Assembly (NCBI GenBank): GCA_045614025.1
Contig: JAZLCE010000038.1
Location: 1 to 64,000, forward strand
From: RGIG4140 sp045614025
GTDB lineage: Bacteria > Pseudomonadota > Alphaproteobacteria > CAAHEQ01 > UBA3637
Direction: 5' to 3'
DNA length: 64,000 bases
Shown here piece by piece: positions 18,184-25,878 of the stretch (its first letter is position 1; the number at the start of each line of letters is the position of its first letter). A program made the translations under genes and the position numbers. The notes beneath the pieces are model-generated. The model saw nothing but the letters and a program-made list of their open reading frames with translations. It ran no database searches and was not told the DNA's origin.

Positions 18184-18621
18184 ATGAAAATTGTTTTACA
18201 ACGCGTTTTATCCAGCAAAGTTCATGTTGAAAATAAAGAAGTGGGCTCTTGCCAAATGGGGTTTTGTTTATTAGTTGGTGTTGAAGAAACCGACACAAAC
18301 GAAACAATCTCAAAAATGGCAGAAAAAATTTCTGTTTTGCGCATTTTCGAAGATGAAAATGGCAAAATGAATAAATCTATTTTGGATATAAATGGCTCTA
18401 TTTTAGCCGTTTCTCAATTCACTCTTTTAGCCGATTGCTCTCATGGCCGCCGCCCATCCTTTACTAAAGCTGGAAATCCTGAAAAAGCGCGTCTATTATT
18501 CGATCAATTTGTTCAACTTTTAAAAGATAAAAACATCCCAACTCAAACAGGCATTTTTGGTGCCGATATGCTGGTGGAAATTAAAAATAGTGGTCCTGCA
18601 ACTTTTATTTTGGAAAGCTAA
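18184..18621 (+). CDS. dtd: D-aminoacyl-tRNA deacylase
   Basis: Removes D-amino acids (and glycine mis-charged on tRNA-Ala) from tRNA. The 145-residue length is exact for DTD. The two signature segments are present: SQFTLLAD (residues about 78-85) and the cross-subunit NSGPATFILES at the C-terminus, where the Gly-Pro pair forms the chiral filter (the usual form is N-x-GPVT, here GPAT). It is followed after 5 bases by a 52-residue gene and then murA, forming a likely three-gene unit. Confidence 0.95.
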   Translation: MKIVLQRVLSSKVHVENKEVGSCQMGFCLLVGVEETDTNETISKMAEKISVLRIFEDENGKMNKSILDINGSILAVSQFTLLADCSHGRRPSFTKAGNPEKARLLFDQFVQLLKDKNIPTQTGIFGADMLVEIKNSGPATFILES

Positions 18622-18626
18622 AAAAA

Positions 18627-18785
18627 ATGACAACAAGTGAAAAAGATGATAAACTGATTCAAACAATCAAAGAAAATTTAAATTTATCTCAAAAACAAGC
18701 TGAAAAATTTTTAAAACAAGCACGCGAGCTTCAAAAAAATATTCAGCTAAGAAAAAAACAAAAAGAAGAACGCGAAAAAAAATAA
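18627..18785 (+). CDS. 52-residue charged helical protein between dtd and murA
   Basis: Short frame starting MTTSEKDDKLIQTIKENLNL and ending in a run rich in Lys, Glu and Arg. It is predicted to be one long amphipathic or coiled-coil helix, about half charged residues. It starts 5 bases after dtd, with GGAAAG of the dtd end as a possible Shine-Dalgarno site, and ends 26 bases before murA. It exactly fills the gap between two conserved genes and has no internal stop, which favours a real gene. No family recognised. Confidence 0.6.
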   Translation: MTTSEKDDKLIQTIKENLNLSQKQAEKFLKQARELQKNIQLRKKQKEEREKK

Positions 18786-18811
18786 AAACTTCTTAAAAAG
18801 GAGATTTGAAA

Positions 18812-20074
18812 ATGTATGCATTTAAAATTCAAGGTGGTTGCCAATTAAAAGGTGAAGTGGAAATTAATGGTGCAAAAAATGCCATTCTTCCAATTATGAT
18901 CGCAGCTCTTTTAACAAAAGAACCAGTAACACTTTCAAACATTTCTTATCTTTCTGACGTAAACACGTTATCAGATCTTCTTAAAAGCATGGGAATGAAA
19001 ATAAAAGCAAAAAAATCTTCAATGACTTTAACTGCTGATAAAATAACAAATTTTCATGCCGACTATAATTTTGTTTCAAAAATGCGCGCTTCTTTTTGGG
19101 TTTTAGGCCCACTATTGGCTCGTTTTGGCGAAGCTGAAGTTTCTCTTCCAGGCGGCTGTGCTATTGGAACACGCCCCGTTGATTTATATTTGAATGCCCT
19201 TAAAGAAATGGGCGCTGATATTAAAGTTGAAAATGGATATGTTTGCGCCAAAGGACCATTACATGGAGCAAATATTTTCTTCCCAAAAGTTTCTGTTGGC
19301 GCAACACATAACACCATCATGGCGGCTGTTTTAACCAAAGGAATAACAACTATTCATAATCCAGCACTTGAACCAGAAGTAATGGATTTAATTGATATTT
19401 TAGTTAAAATGGGTGCAAAAATTTCAGGTATTGGAACAAAAGTTTTAACCATTGAAGGGGTTGAAGAATTGCATGGCACAAATCATGAAGTTGTTGCCGA
19501 TAGAATTGAAGCTGCCACGTTTGCCGTTGCTGCAGCACTCACAAAAGGAAAAATATTTTTAAAAGGCGCAAAAATAAATTTAATGGATGCAATTGTAGAT
19601 GCATTACGTCCTTCTAACATTATTTTTAAAGAAGATAAAAATGGCATTTTAGTTGATGCCACAAAAGCCTCTTTAAAGGCAACTTCATTAACAACCTCTG
19701 AATACCCAGGTTTCCCAACAGATGCACAAGCGCCTTTATCAACTCTTCTTTCTTTAGCTCCAGGAATGAGCTTAATTGAAGAAAGAATTTTTGAAAACAG
19801 ATTCATGCATATCCCAGAATTAAAACGAATGGGGGCAAATATCACTCTTTTAAATAATAATGCTATCTTAATCACGGGTGTTAAAAATTTAAGTGGAGCG
19901 CAAGTTATGTCTTCTGATTTAAGAGGCGGTGTTTCTCTTGTTTTGGCAGCCTTAATTGCCAAAGGGGAAACCATTGTTAAACGCATTTATCATATTGATA
20001 GAGGGTATTATCAATTAGAGAAAAAGCTTTCAAAATTGGGAGCTAAAATTAAACGAATCAAATCAAAAAATTAA
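18812..20074 (+). CDS. murA: UDP-N-acetylglucosamine 1-carboxyvinyltransferase
   Basis: First committed step of peptidoglycan synthesis: transfer of enolpyruvate from PEP to UDP-GlcNAc. The 420-residue protein has the catalytic cysteine (Cys116) in PGGCAIGTRPVDLYLNAL, so it should be fosfomycin-sensitive, and the N-terminal NGAKNAILP motif with the substrate-binding Lys-Asn. The start is the ATG at 18812, 8 bases after AAGGAG; the in-frame TTG at 18806 is too close to that site. The C-terminus is strongly basic (AKIKRIKSKN). Confidence 0.97.
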   Translation: MYAFKIQGGCQLKGEVEINGAKNAILPIMIAALLTKEPVTLSNISYLSDVNTLSDLLKSMGMKIKAKKSSMTLTADKITNFHADYNFVSKMRASFWVLGPLLARFGEAEVSLPGGCAIGTRPVDLYLNALKEMGADIKVENGYVCAKGPLHGANIFFPKVSVGATHNTIMAAVLTKGITTIHNPALEPEVMDLIDILVKMGAKISGIGTKVLTIEGVEELHGTNHEVVADRIEAATFAVAAALTKGKIFLKGAKINLMDAIVDALRPSNIIFKEDKNGILVDATKASLKATSLTTSEYPGFPTDAQAPLSTLLSLAPGMSLIEERIFENRFMHIPELKRMGANITLLNNNAILITGVKNLSGAQVMSSDLRGGVSLVLAALIAKGETIVKRIYHIDRGYYQLEKKLSKLGAKIKRIKSKN

Positions 20075-20116
20075 TATAAAAAAAAGAAAAAAAGTCTTTC
20101 CTTTTAAAAAAGTTTT

Positions 20117-20125
20117 TGATATACT
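20117..20125 (+). promoter_or_regulatory. Extended -10 promoter element
   Basis: TGATATACT, the same extended -10 form seen at 9416, 25280 and 34014, lies 39 bases before the lipoprotein start. No good -35 hexamer is seen. Confidence 0.4.
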
Positions 20126-20164
20126 CGCTTAAAGAAATGAACAATTTATTTAGAGGTGGGGACC

Positions 20165-21190
20165 ATGAATAGTCGTTTATATTTTTTATTAAGTTTTGCT
20201 TTTTTGTCTGCTTGTATGCCAACTCAAAAGCCAGAATCTGATGCATTTATTCAAAGCGAATTAATGCCTCCAAAAGAAGAAATAACCATTGTTGAAGAAC
20301 CAAAAAAAGATGATGACCGCTCTATTTTAGAAGAAATTTTAGCAGCCATTAAATCGCCATCTGTGGTAACACCGCAACAAACCCCTCCTCCAGCTACGCA
20401 ACCCGTAACCGCTCAGCAACCACAGATAGCTCCTACCCAAACAACCCCTCCTCCAGTTGCGCAACCACAGCAACCTGTTCAACAAGCACCAGTTGCACCT
20501 GCTCAAACAACGCCTCCTCCTGTTGTTTTACCACAAGCAAGTTCCAACATTATGCCTCAAATTTTACAGGCAGCGCCAAATGGAAATGGCGGTGGTTCAC
20601 CTTTCTTTCAAACAATTGTTTTGCCTCAAATGGCTCCTTTTGCTTATCCAACTCCTATGGTTCCGCAAGCTGCTCCTATTGCTCAACCACCAGCTCAACC
20701 AGCGCCATTTTATTCAACTCCAAATACTCAAACACAAAACTACACTGCTCAAGCTCCAACTCAAAATGCGCCAGTTCAACCCGTTCAGCAACCTCAACCA
20801 ACTGTTCAACAAACACAGCCCGTTCAACAGGCCCAACCTGTTCAGCAAGCACAGCCAATTATGGAACAAGCAAATTCTTATGTGCCAACAAATTTAGAAC
20901 CAATAAATCATTCTTATCAACAACAAGCTCAAACATATATTCCATATGTTGAAACTCAAACCACGAATGATTTTTATCCAACACAAGGATCAGCAGAAGT
21001 GATTTTACCCGACACCTATCAACTACCACAGGTGCAACAAATTCCAGCGAATCATGTGATGTCTGGGCAAGAAGCTTATCCTGTTTGGCAAAGCGACAAT
21101 GAAGTTTATTATGAAGAAATTATGCCAACACCAGCTGAACCACAAACGCCTTCATTGCAATCAGAAAATATAAATATTCCACGGTGGTAA
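20165..21190 (+). CDS. Proline/glutamine-rich outer-envelope lipoprotein
   Basis: A 341-residue protein with a lipoprotein signal: hydrophobic LYFLLSFAFLSAC with the lipobox LSAC and lipidation on Cys17. Nearly all of the mature part is low complexity: repeated blocks of the form QTTPPPV, QPVQQAP and TQPVQQAQP up to about residue 240, then a less biased segment with many Tyr and Pro. Such sequence is extended and disordered and could span the periplasm. The start at 20165 is preferred to the GTG at 20156 because AGGTGGGG precedes it. comM begins on the base after its stop codon. Function unknown. Confidence 0.75.
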   Translation: MNSRLYFLLSFAFLSACMPTQKPESDAFIQSELMPPKEEITIVEEPKKDDDRSILEEILAAIKSPSVVTPQQTPPPATQPVTAQQPQIAPTQTTPPPVAQPQQPVQQAPVAPAQTTPPPVVLPQASSNIMPQILQAAPNGNGGGSPFFQTIVLPQMAPFAYPTPMVPQAAPIAQPPAQPAPFYSTPNTQTQNYTAQAPTQNAPVQPVQQPQPTVQQTQPVQQAQPVQQAQPIMEQANSYVPTNLEPINHSYQQQAQTYIPYVETQTTNDFYPTQGSAEVILPDTYQLPQVQQIPANHVMSGQEAYPVWQSDNEVYYEEIMPTPAEPQTPSLQSENINIPRW

Positions 21191-22699
21191 ATGATTTCAT
21201 CAACAAATACTGTTGCCTTTTTAGGTATTCATGTTTTAAAAATTAAAATTGAAGTTCAAATTACAAGCGGACTGCCCAGTTTTTCAATTGTGGGCCTTGG
21301 TGATAAAGCGATTACAGAAAGCAGAGAACGCGTTCGCGCCGCACTGCATACCTTAAATCTTCACCTTCCCCCACAACGCATCACCGTTAATCTTGCTCCA
21401 GCTGATGTTTTTAAAGAAGGTACTCATTATGATCTTCCTATTGCTATGGCGCTTTTAGCTGCAATGCAAGTTATTCCCCATTCAAAAATAAAAGATTTTA
21501 TTATGATGGGCGAATTGGGTTTGGATGGTAGCATCCGCTCTGTTTCAGGAATTTTACCTGCAGCCATTGAAGCCAAAAAAGAAAATTTGGGATTTGTTTG
21601 TCCTGAAACTCAAGGGGCTGAAGCTTTATGGGCTGAAACACCCAATATTGTTGCAGCTCCAGATTTGCTTTCTCTTTTAAACCATTTAAAAGGAGAAATC
21701 ATTTTACCAAAACCAAAACCTCTTGATTTTAAAGACAATACCCCACTTCTTGATCTTGTTGAAATTAAAGGTCAAGAATCTGCAAAACGCGCACTTGAAA
21801 TTGCTGCTGCAGGTGGCCACAATATGTTAATGATTGGCCCGCCGGGAACAGGTAAATCCATGCTTGCGGCCCGTCTTTCTTCCTTATTACCCGAATTAAG
21901 TAAAGAAGAAATGTTAGAAGTCAGCCAAATTTATTCTGTTGCTGGATTAATTAAAGAAGGAAATTTTGTTACAAAACGCCCTTTCAGAGCCCCCCACCAT
22001 TCCGCCACAATGGCCTCCTTAACTGGTGGTGGCACAAAGGCAAGACCAGGGGAAATATCTTTAGCTCACCGTGGCGTTTTATTTTTAGATGAACTCCCTG
22101 AATTCAATAGAAGTGTTTTAGAATCCTTGCGTCAACCAATGGAAACAGGTTTAATCACCGTTGCAAGAGCCAATGCGCATCTTTCATATCCAGCAAGATT
22201 CCAATTAATCACCGCCATGAATCCTTGTAAATGTGGTTACTTAGGTGTTTTCGGGAACGAATGTGCTAAAGCACCTAAATGTGGTTTAGAATATCTTTCA
22301 AAAATATCTGGGCCGTTATTAGATCGTATTGATTTGCAAATTGAAGTTCCAGCCGTTAACCCTTGGGATTTAACCACATCAACTGGAGAATCCTCACAAA
22401 CAGTTGCAACCAGAGTTAAAAAAGCTTTGGAATTTGCAAAAGAAAGATATAAAGGAACAAATATTTTAAGAAACGCCGAAGCTGATGGTATGTTTTTAGA
22501 AAAACATGCTCACTTGGAAGAAGATGCTATTCGCTTTTTGCAATTAGCGGCCGAAAAACTTCATCTTTCAGCAAGAGGTTATCATCGCACCATTCGTGTT
22601 GCAAGAACTATCGCCGATTTAGCCCAATCCGAAATCGTTAAATCAATGCATGTAAAAGAAGCATTATTTTATAAAAATCCATTAAAGAAAAACGCATAA
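21191..22699 (+). CDS. comM: ComM/YifB-family AAA+ ATPase
   Basis: Mg-chelatase-like AAA+ protein of 502 residues. In naturally competent bacteria ComM is a hexameric helicase that promotes branch migration during integration of foreign DNA. N-terminal Lon-like domain (VGLGDKAITESRERVRAAL), Walker A GPPGTGKSMLAARL near residue 217, Walker B LFLDELPEF, sensor LITAMNPCKCGY with the paired cysteines, and the C-terminal SARGYHRTIRVARTIADL. It directly abuts the preceding lipoprotein stop. It suggests that transformation or recombination with incoming DNA is possible, which fits a genome with an apparent domain-swapped autotransporter. Confidence 0.92.
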   Translation: MISSTNTVAFLGIHVLKIKIEVQITSGLPSFSIVGLGDKAITESRERVRAALHTLNLHLPPQRITVNLAPADVFKEGTHYDLPIAMALLAAMQVIPHSKIKDFIMMGELGLDGSIRSVSGILPAAIEAKKENLGFVCPETQGAEALWAETPNIVAAPDLLSLLNHLKGEIILPKPKPLDFKDNTPLLDLVEIKGQESAKRALEIAAAGGHNMLMIGPPGTGKSMLAARLSSLLPELSKEEMLEVSQIYSVAGLIKEGNFVTKRPFRAPHHSATMASLTGGGTKARPGEISLAHRGVLFLDELPEFNRSVLESLRQPMETGLITVARANAHLSYPARFQLITAMNPCKCGYLGVFGNECAKAPKCGLEYLSKISGPLLDRIDLQIEVPAVNPWDLTTSTGESSQTVATRVKKALEFAKERYKGTNILRNAEADGMFLEKHAHLEEDAIRFLQLAAEKLHLSARGYHRTIRVARTIADLAQSEIVKSMHVKEALFYKNPLKKNA

Positions 22700-22703
22700 A
22701 AAT

Positions 22704-23975
22704 TTATTTGTTGCGTTGCAAATATTGTTTCATTTTTTCTTGTTGCACTTGGTATTCTTTTGAAATTTCTTGAAAAAACGGCATTGTTTCATCAATATAA
22801 GATAATACACTTCGTCCCATGCTATCTTTAGTTAAAAGCATAGGAGAATGCTTCATTAAAAAATCCACCATCTGATAATCTTTTTTTTCAATAGACATCA
22901 TCAAAAGAGTTTGCCCTGTTGGTTCATATACATTTGAAGCCATTGGCACGCCAGCATTATATAAAATCTTCATAACAGACGTATCTTTATTCAACCAAGC
23001 ATATATCATCGGTGTGCACGCAAACTTATCTTTTAAATTATTCACTTTTTCATGAAGTAAAGAAGAAATTAAATAATCATCAAAATTATTTTCAATCGCA
23101 TAAGAAAGAGGCGATCTGTTATCTGAGTCACACACTGAAATATCAAATCTTTTTTGCAATTGACGCAAACAATAATAAGGTTCAGCTAACTGTTCTTTTG
23201 GTTGAGAAAAAAGATAAGTAAGCGGTGTTGAATAAAAATTATCGCGTCTTAAAAAAAGCTTTGGCAAACGAGAGCCCGCTTTTAACAGTAAACTTATAGA
23301 TGCCCCACATCCATATTTTAATGCCTTTTTAATTGCAACTGGACAAATGCTTTCTGGTTTAACCCCATAATTAGACCAATTTTTTGGTAATACATTCGGA
23401 TTTGCACCCCTTTCAAGAAGATATTGCAAAACATCTAATTTACCTGTGCGAATAGAAATTGATAATGGCGTAATATCCAATCCACCAACGGTATCTAAAT
23501 TGCCACCCGCATCTATCATTTTATAAACCAAATCATCATAAGATTTATAAATTGCCAAACTGATTGGGTGCAAAATTTGATCTTTCTCAACAGGATAAGG
23601 CTTAATTGCATGACTTAAAAAAGCAGCTTTATGAGCAGCATATGCTCTTGGATGTGGCGCAATGGCAATTTTACAAGGAACATTAACATCAGCACCCTTT
23701 TCAATTAATGCTTCTGCGAATGCAGGTCTACGCAATGAAAGAGCATATGAAAGTGCCGAAAAACCAATTGAATCTTTTTTATTTAAATCTTGAGGCATAT
23801 TCAAAATCATTTTAAAAATATCATCCCCATCCGTTGTATATCCAAAACGAATAGCCCACATTAAAGGCGTTTCACCATATTCATTTAAAACTTCTGGTAA
23901 CGTCTCACCAATTGCCTTTTCAAGTTCTTTTTTATCTCCTTTGGCAATTAATCGACCAATCATTTTTTTATTCAT
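22704..23975 (-). CDS. Ankyrin-repeat protein
   Basis: A 423-residue protein made of ankyrin repeats nearly from end to end, recognised by units such as GETPLMWAIRFG, GFSALSYALSLRRPAFAEAL, DITPLSISIRTGKLDVLQYL and GQTLLMMSIEKKDYQMVDFL, each followed by a G/A-A-x-x-N/D turn (EKGADVNV, ERGANPNV). About eight or nine repeats; no signal peptide or membrane helix. Start at 23975 is set by AGGAG 7 bases upstream; the frame continues 14 codons further without support. Ankyrin proteins bind other proteins; in host-associated bacteria some are secreted effectors, but nothing in this sequence proves export. Confidence 0.85.
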   Translation of the reverse strand: MNKKMIGRLIAKGDKKELEKAIGETLPEVLNEYGETPLMWAIRFGYTTDGDDIFKMILNMPQDLNKKDSIGFSALSYALSLRRPAFAEALIEKGADVNVPCKIAIAPHPRAYAAHKAAFLSHAIKPYPVEKDQILHPISLAIYKSYDDLVYKMIDAGGNLDTVGGLDITPLSISIRTGKLDVLQYLLERGANPNVLPKNWSNYGVKPESICPVAIKKALKYGCGASISLLLKAGSRLPKLFLRRDNFYSTPLTYLFSQPKEQLAEPYYCLRQLQKRFDISVCDSDNRSPLSYAIENNFDDYLISSLLHEKVNNLKDKFACTPMIYAWLNKDTSVMKILYNAGVPMASNVYEPTGQTLLMMSIEKKDYQMVDFLMKHSPMLLTKDSMGRSVLSYIDETMPFFQEISKEYQVQQEKMKQYLQRNK

Positions 23976-23980
23976 AAAAA

Positions 23981-24007
23981 ACTCCTCATAAAGATGATAT
24001 GAGGAGT
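23981..24007 (-). promoter_or_regulatory. Perfect 9-bp dyad over the ankyrin-gene transcription start and Shine-Dalgarno site
   Basis: ACTCCTCAT and ATGAGGAGT, separated by 9 bases, are a perfect inverted repeat. The proximal arm contains the AGGAG of the ankyrin gene; the distal arm abuts the -10 element. It may be a repressor operator at the start site, or, in a longer transcript, a hairpin that hides the ribosome binding site. Confidence 0.6.
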
Positions 24008-24036
24008 ATAATAACAAAAAATCATTTTTTTGTCAA
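24008..24036 (-). promoter_or_regulatory. Promoter of the ankyrin gene
   Basis: On the minus strand TTGACA (24036-24031), 17-base spacer, TATTAT (24013-24008). It lies in the 68-base gap behind rnd. Confidence 0.7.
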
Positions 24037-24043
24037 CAAATTT

Positions 24044-25189
24044 TTAAATTTCCTTAAATTCAACAATTTTGCTTTTCGGATTATAAAACAAACCAACTTT
24101 TCCTTCTTTAATTTGTTCAGCATATTTTCCAAAAATTTCATATCGCCAACCAAACATAAATGCTGGTTTCGATAAACCATATGCAAATTGATATAAATCT
24201 TCTTGCGTTCCAATTAATTTTGAAGCAATTTTTTCTTTTCCAGACACCATATCCAATAATAAATGCAATATCGACATCAAATTTTTATTACCAATCACAT
24301 GTTGTTTTTCTTCAGGGAAAGGATAAAAATCTTCAGGCTTTTTTAAAAGAGCAGCGTTTACCACATCAACAACTTCTTGAGCTCTTTGTTTTTTCAAAAA
24401 AGAAGGAATAATGCTCCTCAATGCTGATAATTCTTCCAACGATTTTGGATGCGCCCGAGCAATATCTTGCATCACTTCATCTTTTAATATTTGGCGGCGG
24501 GGCATATTTAATTTTTTAGCTTGATCTTCGCGCCACAAATAAAGATCTTGATAGATATATTTTGGTTGTTTTGATTTAAAATTATATTTTAACTTAGAGG
24601 CAATTTTTTCATGAGATGGTTCATAAAGGTTTTCATCATATAACTGATTCATTTCTTCTTCAATCCAAGAAGAACGGTTTTGATGCATCACCTTTTCATT
24701 TACCAATAAATAGACATCTCTTAAATAAGTCACATCACTTAAAGCATATTCTAATTGAGCCTCAGATAATGGGCGTTTTGACCAATCAGTCACACGCATG
24801 CCTTTATCAATTTCAATATGCAATAAATCTGAAACCAATTGCTGATATCCAACGCTATCTCCATATCCTAAAACCATGGCAGCAATTTGCGTATCAAAAA
24901 TAGGATAAGGAATTTTTTTGGTCATATTATAAAAAATTTCAATATCTTGACGCCCAGAATGAAATACTTTTACAACATTTTTATTTTCTAATAACTCAAA
25001 AAAAGGTGTTAAATCCAATCCTTTTGCAAGAGGATCAATCAAAACCGCTTCATCTTCACTCGCAGCTTGAATCACGCATAATTTAGAGTAAAAAGTATAT
25101 TCTCTTAAAAATTCCGTATCAATTGTAACAAAAGAATGTGTCGCAAAGCGCTGACATACTTCTTTTAATTCTTCAGTTGTTGTAATCAT
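24044..25189 (-). CDS. rnd: Ribonuclease D
   Basis: 3'-5' exoribonuclease that trims tRNA and other stable RNA ends. The 381-residue protein has the DEDD-type exonuclease domain first: FVTIDTEFLREYTFYSKLCV (Exo I, D and E), VKVFHSGRQDIEIFY (Exo II) and YALSDVTYL (Exo III, Y and D), followed by an HRDC domain around residues 205-290 (WREDQAKKLNMPRRQILKD). The ATG at 25189 begins MITTTEELKEVCQRF. It lies upstream of the ankyrin gene on the same strand, which however has its own promoter. Confidence 0.94.
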   Translation of the reverse strand: MITTTEELKEVCQRFATHSFVTIDTEFLREYTFYSKLCVIQAASEDEAVLIDPLAKGLDLTPFFELLENKNVVKVFHSGRQDIEIFYNMTKKIPYPIFDTQIAAMVLGYGDSVGYQQLVSDLLHIEIDKGMRVTDWSKRPLSEAQLEYALSDVTYLRDVYLLVNEKVMHQNRSSWIEEEMNQLYDENLYEPSHEKIASKLKYNFKSKQPKYIYQDLYLWREDQAKKLNMPRRQILKDEVMQDIARAHPKSLEELSALRSIIPSFLKKQRAQEVVDVVNAALLKKPEDFYPFPEEKQHVIGNKNLMSILHLLLDMVSGKEKIASKLIGTQEDLYQFAYGLSKPAFMFGWRYEIFGKYAEQIKEGKVGLFYNPKSKIVEFKEI

Positions 25190-25259
25190 CTTTTAATAAA
25201 AGCATTTTTTTTTAAATTTTGCAAGTTCTGTGCAAAAAATATTATTTTTTAATAATTCC

Positions 25260-25288
25260 TTGTAGTTTTTTTCATTTTCTGATATAAT
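25260..25288 (+). promoter_or_regulatory. Promoter of the second orphan pilin gene
   Basis: TTGTAG (25260), 17-base spacer, TATAAT (25283) within an extended TGATATAAT; the ATG is 38 bases further on behind GAGGGGA. Confidence 0.65.
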
Positions 25289-25325
25289 AAAAGTAGATTA
25301 AGTATCTTAAGAGGGGACTAGTATC

Positions 25326-25814
25326 ATGACAAATAAAAAAAATCAATCTGGACGCAGTATGGTTGAAATGTTAGGTGTTCTTGCCATTATTGGTTTAATC
25401 AGTATTGGTGGAATCACATCTATGGGCTACGTTGATTCATATTTTAGGGTTAACTCAACGATTTTAGAAGTTGACAATATTGCCGCAGACGTAGCAGATA
25501 CTTATTCTTGGGATAGTAGCTATTCTGGAATTAATTTACAAGAAATGTGCCAAGAAAAAGCCATTGATGATTGCGTATTAACAGGAACAACATATTCATT
25601 GGAAAATAGATGGGGTGGCAGTATTACCATTAAATCGGAAGATGAGGGAGCCTATTTTTCCATCACCTATGAAAAAGTTCCGCTTGTTGCTTGTCAACAA
25701 CTCTATGATGCCAGCTTAACAAGAAAAACGTTCCATTATGTTGATTTATCCTCTCCAACATCTGACACCGGTTGCACTGAGGAATCCACTTTGGTCTTTA
25801 AGTACAGAGGATAA
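25326..25814 (+). CDS. Orphan type IV pilin-like protein
   Basis: A 162-residue prepilin. Leader MTNKKNQSG, then RSMVEMLGVLAIIGLISIGG: cleavage after Gly9 gives Arg at +1 and Glu at +5, the same unusual arrangement as the gene at 4442. The globular domain has four cysteines (EMCQEK, DDCVL, VACQQ, TGCTEE), enough for two disulfides, consistent with a type IVb pilin or pseudopilin. It is a stand-alone unit with its own promoter and terminator between rnd and a nucleotidyltransferase. Likely exported by the assembly machine at 41.8-51.1 kb (inference). Confidence 0.82.
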   Translation: MTNKKNQSGRSMVEMLGVLAIIGLISIGGITSMGYVDSYFRVNSTILEVDNIAADVADTYSWDSSYSGINLQEMCQEKAIDDCVLTGTTYSLENRWGGSITIKSEDEGAYFSITYEKVPLVACQQLYDASLTRKTFHYVDLSSPTSDTGCTEESTLVFKYRG

Positions 25815-25830
25815 TTTATAATTTTATATA

Positions 25831-25863
25831 AAAAAACCACCGATTTTATTCGGTGGTTTTTTT
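25831..25863. terminator. Bidirectional terminator
   Basis: AAAAAACCACCGA and TCGGTGGTTTTTT form a 13-bp stem with a short loop, 17 bases after the pilin stop and 15 before the convergent nucleotidyltransferase stop; T-runs occur on both strands. Confidence 0.9.
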
Positions 25864-25878
25864 CTTTTTACTTTCAAA

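Noticed and set aside
19063..19986. Long minus-strand frames of 91 and 167 codons opposite murA
   Set aside because: They lie wholly inside murA, lack ribosome sites, and follow its codon pattern as antisense shadows.
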